This document shows, piece by piece, positions 28,313 to 32,774 of a stretch of 32,774 nt of DNA (position 1 is the first letter of the stretch; each line of letters begins with the position of its first letter). The DNA comes from Zygnema cylindricum. Lineage: Eukaryota > Streptophyta > Zygnematophyceae > Zygnematales > Zygnemataceae. Made by a program: the position numbers and the translations under genes. The DNA is taken from assembly GCA_037447655.1 (NCBI GenBank), contig JBBHKE010003265.1, positions 64,001-96,774 on the forward strand, read 5' to 3'. The notes beneath the pieces were generated by a model, which worked only from the letters and a program-made list of their open reading frames with translations, had not been told where the DNA came from and searched no databases.

Positions 28313-28773
28313 TGCCACGTGTTAGTATGCCATTTGACATCATAGAAGAAGAGAGGAGGAATCATAACTCTCGATATGACATGTGTCGCTTGGAAGGCTA
28401 TGCCGTATTATGGCCGTACAAAAAGTACAACGGTTGTTGTACCTTCTTCTATTGTGCAGTCCTTTGATTAGCTTAGGGTTTAGAAGAAGGTATGTGTGAG
28501 TAAGCGCCATATGATTTAGTTGTTTTTGAGCCCCCTCTCTCTACGGAAGCTTTTGTATTTATAGGGTACCTCTGACCATTGATATCCCACTGGTCAAGGG
28601 AGCAAATTCAGTGATATTTTTCGGGTTCTTCTTAGGGGAGTAAGACCCTCACATAGATGAATGTGGTCAAAATATGTGTGTGCCAGGGTGGCACTTATTT
28701 AGTGGGAAATTTAAAGTGGAAAATATTATCCTAGAGGCGCTACGTAATCTATGGGATGATGGAAGCCACAACA
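28313..28773 (+). repeat. Copia LTR, right half, E1/E2-related
   Basis: It follows the order of the E2 LTR 3' half: CGATATGACATGTGTCGC, GCCGTACAAAAAGTAC, GGTCAAGGGAGCAAATTCA, GTGCCAGGGTGGCACTTATT and ATTATCCTAGAGGC. It ends near 28773 (CACAACA), directly against gypsy sequence. It is more diverged than E1/E2. The left half is missing and the E4 LTR stands in its place. Confidence 0.8.
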
Positions 28774-29357
28774 TTTTAGTGACAAACAAGAAGCTTTCGA
28801 GAAAGCTTGCCCGCTAGGTTTTAATTTTATAGAATTATAACGTCAAAATCATCCATCAACCCGGTTTGCTTAGCCTTCACGCAAACTTAATCTCGCGGAA
28901 TTCACTATCTCGGAGAATCGATAACGCAGAAAGCTAGGATTTTGACGATGATGAGGTTCCTACCTTTTTGGCGCGTTCCTATCTTACTCACTACCTCTGT
29001 TCTATTCGCTATTTGCGGCCAGCCACAAATCCATGGCATGACGGCCAATTAATCATTTTCTTCTCATCTCAAACCTTCCTGCCTAGAACTACTGCCTAGG
29101 AGGAAGACTGAGTCAAAAAACGGGCAAATAATTATTTATGGCTTGAATGATCATTAGTCCGCCTGTTAGCGAACTGAAGTCATCAGCATGTCCCGCGGTC
29201 AACCGAACAGTTATCTCTAATAGAGAAAATCCACACTGAACGCGGTTAATACGGGACTAAACGGACGCTCGTACAGGCTCGTACAGTCTCGTTATCAGTG
29301 GTCGGGAATGCAGGCTAGTTATTCATGGCCGGGAATGCATGCCAACGTGGTCGCAGT
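28774..29357 (+). pseudogene. G2 RNase H-integrase N-terminal pseudogene
   Basis: Co-linear with G1 20683-21226. Recognisable segments include the equivalents of IIHRPGLLSLNADGISRN (with substitutions) and the HTE..Y zinc-domain start. Many stops and shifts occur. A small local duplication of the GGTCGGGAATGCA region lies at 29298-29340, just before the hAT-like insertion. Confidence 0.8.
29350..29357. repeat. hAT-like target-site duplication (left)
   Basis: GTCGCAGT here pairs with GTGGCAAT at 30215-30222, 6 of 8 identical. Confidence 0.75.
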
Positions 29358-29720
29358 TAGTGTTGGGTACCGGGTAAATTTATATCGCGATAATTTTGAT
29401 ATTGGATATATCAAATATCGATGGAACAGACTCTTTGATATATTGTACCGGGACCAACATGAATTATTGCTATATATAGTATTTTTTAAATTCAATATAT
29501 CATATAATATGTTATTTTAGCAAAAAAGACAAATTGTTTGATACGCCATATAAGACGTGATTTTTGTTCCATGGATTAAAAGTAGACGCCGCAAAATGTA
29601 CCTGACAAAAAAACACTAATTTGGTAATTCATATAATTAATAATTTAGTACGTAGAGAACTTCAAATACAAAAATTTCACACTAATTTAGTTAAAGTATT
29701 ATCTGAAAAAAAAAATTGTT

Positions 29721-29920
29721 GACTTATTATTATTATTATTAATTATTTTTTAAAGAGTACAAAATATGAATTTTTATTATTATTTTTATTAATTATTTTT
29801 TGAAATGTAAAAAATGTGAATTTTTATTATTGTTTTTATTCATTATTTTTTGAAATGTACAAAATGTGAATTTCTATTTTTATTTTTAGGGTTTCTTTTT
29901 TGAAGTGTACAAAATGTGAA
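29721..29920. repeat. 50-bp AT-rich tandem repeat, four copies
   Basis: Units at 29721, 29771, 29821 and 29871 each end in TGTACAAAATGTGAA or close variants, with an exact 50-bp period, inside the hAT-like element. Confidence 0.85.
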
Positions 29921-30029
29921 TTCTTATTATAATTTTTAATAATTTGGAGTAGCAATAGCTACAACTACCAGCCGCTGTAGCACTAGTATAAGCAGCAGCA
30001 GTGGAACTAGCAGCAGTAGCAAGAATTGT

Positions 30030-30030
<1 letters not shown>

Positions 30031-30057
<27 letters not shown>
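30031..30057. repeat. (AT)n microsatellite
   Basis: About thirteen AT units close to the right end of the hAT-like element, preceded by AGC-rich triplet repeats (about 29986-30022). Confidence 0.95.
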
Positions 30058-30061
<4 letters not shown>

Positions 30062-30214
30062 TTTTAAAAGCCTCGATATATCGGCGATACGATATATTGG
30101 CGATACATCGCGATATTTAGCTTTTCGATATATTGAAGCAATATATCGATTATCGGGTACCTGAAATTCAATACATATTGAATATCGGCAAATGGTCCTC
30201 GATACCCAACACTG

Positions 30215-30222
30215 GTGGCAAT
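30215..30222. repeat. hAT-like target-site duplication (right)
   Basis: GTGGCAAT is the partner of GTCGCAGT at 29350-29357. Confidence 0.75.
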
Positions 30223-31218
30223 ACTGCATAACTGTGCCACTTGTGATCAGTTGCGCACTTCGTTCTTTAATCGACAAACCATGTTACATCCGTTGCCAAT
30301 AAAAAGCTTGTTCTATCGTTTATCCATGGTTTTGGCCAGAAAATTCATATCTCGCGAGGAGAGAAATAATATATAATGATAATGATTACGAATTTGAGTA
30401 AGTGGGTAGAGGTTGTCGCTCTCCCTTATAAGACCGTAAAGTTAACCACCGTTTCTTTCAAGGAGCATGTTTTTGTGAAGTACGATGCTCTCGTCGAGGT
30501 CCTCACGGACCAAGGTACGAATTTTCAAGGGGAATTTCATGATATGTTTGATGAGGCCCTCATTGATCATCGTCGACCACCCGTGATCACCCGCAAGCCA
30601 ACGGCTTAGCGGAACGAGTTGTTCAAACTTTTAAGCGGGCTTTGCGCAAGCATAGCCTGGAGAAACACAAACCTATGTGGGATGAGTCATTAGGTTATAT
30701 CACCATGGGCTATCGATGTCGGTTTTGACTAGCTTGGCTAGCTTCAGCGAGTATTACGTCCTCTTTGGAAAAGCTCCCTTGCTCGATCGGAATATTCCAA
30801 AGGCAGCCAATTTTTACCTTTGACGCTAATGTCGGCCATTTTTCTGAAGAAGCTCACACACTGAGCCAAATTGTTTACCGTAGAGATGCCTATTGCGTAT
30901 GATAACTTGCAGATCGCACAACATCGAGACAACTTGAGGTTATTTACCTCGCGTAGTGGTAGTTACAAGCCTTAAGAGAAATCTTACCAAGAATGTGATT
31001 ACGTCTACCTTCGACGACAGTATTTTGAAACTTTTGACACCGATGTTTCTCCACACATTCTCTATGTGGTGGACAAAGATACTGACAGGATGTTGGTTTT
31101 GCAGCAAGCAGATACGAGGACAATTCGAGAGCATTCTAAAAATTGTGCACCTTGTTTCTTACCAGATTTGTTCCAATATATGGATCCCATGAGGATTTCT
31201 AATAAGGAAGCGATCGAG
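30223..31218 (+). pseudogene. G2 integrase core and tail pseudogene
   Basis: It resumes at CATC-equivalent CATC(D) and continues to the catalytic core. The open piece 30376-30609 has NLSKWVEVVALPYKTVKLTT, EVLTDQGTNFQGEF and DEALIDHRR, with the second catalytic Asp in DQGT. A frameshift at about 30580 separates it from GLAERVVQTFKRAL. Further on, YQECDYVYLRRQ and EHSKNCAPCFLPDLF match the G1 tail. Confidence 0.85.
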
Positions 31219-31368
31219 TGCACCCTATATCGTCGAGCAAATTGCAAAACCATTATGCTTTTGTGCGACCATTACAATCAGGGTTCCCACAAGGAGTGCC
31301 TCATTCCTCCGTTGACTGCCGTGCGGGCTTGCCACTAGTTTTGTTATGGCTCCCGCGAGCTCCTGTTG
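31219..31368 (+). pseudogene. G2 PHD finger, degraded
   Basis: This is the homologue of the G1 finger in one uninterrupted frame up to a stop: Cys 31219, then MLLCDHY (Cys 31264), His 31288, Cys 31297 in KECLIPPL. Ligands 2 and 4 are Tyr (tat, tac), the hallmark Trp is a TAG (31336), Cys 6 remains (31342) and Cys 7 is Ser. It confirms the PHD finger belonged to the family before G1 and G2 separated. Confidence 0.82.
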
Positions 31369-31410
31369 TTGTAAGCTGGCTCCGCTGCAGGCTAAAAAGC
31401 TGGAGGGGGG

Positions 31411-32510
31411 AACTATACCGTTCGTATAAATCTAGGGAAGTATTCTTCCATTTTTCCTTTATCGTATTTACACTTATTATTTCTTATGATGTGAATACTC
31501 TATGTTCTTCCATATTCATTATCGTTTGTATACATGTTTGTGAGCATGACTTTGCTGGTTATGATGCATGGTTTGCCTTGCTTCTCTCTCATGCACGACA
31601 CCTGTCATGGCGCATAGTATCGATTAGGCACACGCATGATTTTTAGCACGCACGCTTGTTTGAATCATTTGAAATGAATCGCTTCACATTTAAGTCGTGA
31701 ACCCATTTAGGTTCACGCACGATGCAGATACGGAGGGTTTTTACCCTTTGACAATGGATTTTGTTATGCGTACAGTAGGCGATGTTGGACATCTATTGGC
31801 CACCATCTTAAGTAGTTTCGTTCATGAAAAGTAGGCAAGACCTAAGCTAGTTTTGCGTTAGCATACCGTAACTCCTACTTAAGATAATTCTTGAACTTAG
31901 CAAATTTAGCTTTAGGACAAGAATTTTCTCTTGCCAGTAGATCTTCTCTCTTGCTCTCTCTCTCTCTCTCACTCACTAATTGCCAAATTGTTTTTTTTCT
32001 CCTTGCTAGTGGTAGAGGCTAAATAGTGTATGAATATTACTCTTTGTGTTTTGTGCCTAAGATTTAAATGCACGCGGCCCAGTGCTTCTCTCTTGCTCTC
32101 TCTCTCTCACTCACTAATTGCCAACGTGTCTTCTTTCTCTTTGCTAGTGGTAGAGGCTAAATAGTGTATGAATATTACTCTCTTTGTTTTGTGCCTACGT
32201 TTTAAATGCACGCGGCCTAGTGCTAGGCTGGGAAGGTTTCCCTCTAAGCTTCCGTCTTCTTTAAGGGGTGGAGGATTGTTGGTCGTGTAGGAAGCATTCG
32301 AATCAGGATGCGCCTTCCACAGGCAGCTGAATTATTTGGGTGTTTGTATTTGTTTTGCTAGTATTTTGTTTGAGGTGGAAATAATGTTTCTTCGGCCGAA
32401 TTGGGTTTTCTTAAGTTTTTGGTTAGAAGTTTTTCTTACTTTGTTTCCTAGTGTAGATAACTCTTTTGAAACCCGAGAGCCAAGTGGCTACCTCGCTGCT
32501 TAGAATAAAT
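31411..32510 (+). repeat. G2 terminal (LTR-like) region
   Basis: After the polypurine tract, GAAGTATTCTTCC, TTCATTATCGTTTGTATA, GAGCATGACTTTGCTGGTTA and CTCATGCACGACA run in parallel with G1 22450-22614. The rest (31700-32510) has no counterpart in G1; it holds a perfect GTGAACC/GGTTCAC hairpin (31697-31716) and the 142-bp duplication. No gene is seen. LTR ends could not be fixed. Confidence 0.65.
31943..32222. repeat. 142-bp tandem duplication
   Basis: Units start CTTCTCTCTTGCTCTCTC at 31943 and 32085. Both contain ACTCACTAATTGCCAA, GCTAGTGGTAGAGGCTAAAT and ATGCACGCGGCC. Differences are few, with a slightly shorter CT run in the second. Confidence 0.88.
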
Positions 32511-32697
32511 TATTGGTTCCATATCACTCCATGGGAGTATTCTACCCTTTCTCTTTTGTCATATTAAAACATATTCTTTCTCATGGTGTATATACTTCAT
32601 GTTCATCCATATTCATTTATGTTTGTTTATATGTTTGTGAGCATAACTTTGTTAGTTATAATTCATGGTTTGCCATGCTTGTCTCTCATGCATAACA
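32511..32697 (+). repeat. Further gypsy LTR-like copy
   Basis: It is similar (about 80% by eye) to 31425-31602: GGGAGTATTCTACCC, CCATATTCATTTATGTTTG, GAGCATAACTTTG and CTCATGCATAACAC. It is therefore a third copy of the gypsy terminal sequence, followed by a pyrimidine tract. Confidence 0.75.
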
Positions 32698-32774
32698 CTC
32701 TCTCTCTCTCTCCCCCTCCCTTTTCCTCCCCCTTTTCCCCTCCCTCTCCCTCTCCCCCTCCCCCTCCCTCTCCC
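32698..32774. repeat. Pyrimidine-rich tract at window end
   Basis: CT and CCCTCT repeats like those at 18880-19330, running off the window. Confidence 0.9.

Larger units (their letters stand above)
29358..30214. mobile_element. hAT-like non-autonomous DNA transposon, 857 bp
   Basis: The terminal inverted repeats are TAGTGTTGGGTACCGGGTA on the left and CAGTGTTGGGTATCGAGGA on the right (minus strand). Eight-base duplications and a (T/C)AGTGTTGGG start are typical of hAT elements. Subterminal ends carry repeated CGATAT motifs. Removing it and one duplication restores the G2 integrase zinc-domain frame (ANVVAVLHNCATC, against ADVGGILHKCATC in G1). The interior is AT-rich with tandem repeats; no transposase. 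Confidence 0.85.
28774..31410 (+). mobile_element. Ty3/gypsy element G2 (old copy), split by a hAT-like element
   Basis: It starts in RNase H (GACAAACAAGAAGCTTTCGAGAAAG in DNA register with G1 20690) and continues through integrase, the SH3-like tail and the PHD finger to a polypurine tract at about 31390-31410. It is highly mutated. The gap 29358-30222 is a DNA transposon plus target duplication. Confidence 0.88.

Noticed and set aside
29721-29920. CRISPR-like array
   Set aside because: The 50-bp units are contiguous AT-rich tandem copies without unique spacers.

Overview
The window looks like nuclear DNA of a land plant, from a stretch made almost entirely of nested, decayed transposable elements. 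I found no host protein gene, rRNA, functional tRNA gene or CRISPR array. The plant assignment rests on three things: Ty1/copia elements whose primer-binding site is complementary to the plant initiator-Met tRNA anticodon arm (tRNA sequence recalled from memory), a Ty3/gypsy lineage with a PHD finger, and Tourist-like and hAT-like DNA transposons. A seed-free plant (bryophyte, lycophyte or fern) is only a guess.

Bases 1-15171 hold a copia nest. E1 (170-6040) has complete but mismatched LTRs and a broken gag-pol. It abuts the 3' half of a second subfamily, E3 (RT-RNase H at 6041-7604 plus 3' LTR). E2 (8222-14772) is inserted inside that E3 LTR, with perfect TTAAT target duplications and two 1047-bp LTRs about 95% identical. 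E1 and E2 share the same 86-bp frameshifting duplication and the same lost zinc-ligand cysteine in integrase, as expected if a defective lineage was copied in trans. Their PBS directly abuts the LTR and lies inside the gag reading frame, which starts in the LTR.

Bases 15172-19330 are mixed. They hold a 47-codon tandem repeat, a purine-rich tract, a minus-strand copia LTR start, a 569-bp foldback element (two 248-bp arms and a 73-bp loop) split by a 768-bp Tourist-like MITE with TAA duplications, about 0.8 kb without recognisable content, and a pyrimidine-rich tract that is the inverted counterpart of the purine tract.

Bases 19330-22901 are gypsy element G1: a 5'-truncated pol with a 759-codon RT-RNase H-integrase frame, followed by a PHD finger carrying all eight zinc ligands, then a polypurine tract and a near-identical 286-bp duplication. 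Bases 22902-28312 are copia E4 (gag, protease, integrase, RT, RNase H, 950-bp 3' LTR), with the same LTR/PBS/gag architecture as E1 and E2. Bases 28313-28773 are half of another copia LTR.

Bases 28774-31410 are a second, older gypsy copy (G2), which also carries the PHD finger and is split by an 857-bp hAT-like element flanked by imperfect 8-bp duplications. The rest (31411-32774) is gypsy terminal sequence with a 142-bp tandem duplication, another LTR-like copy and a pyrimidine tract running off the end.
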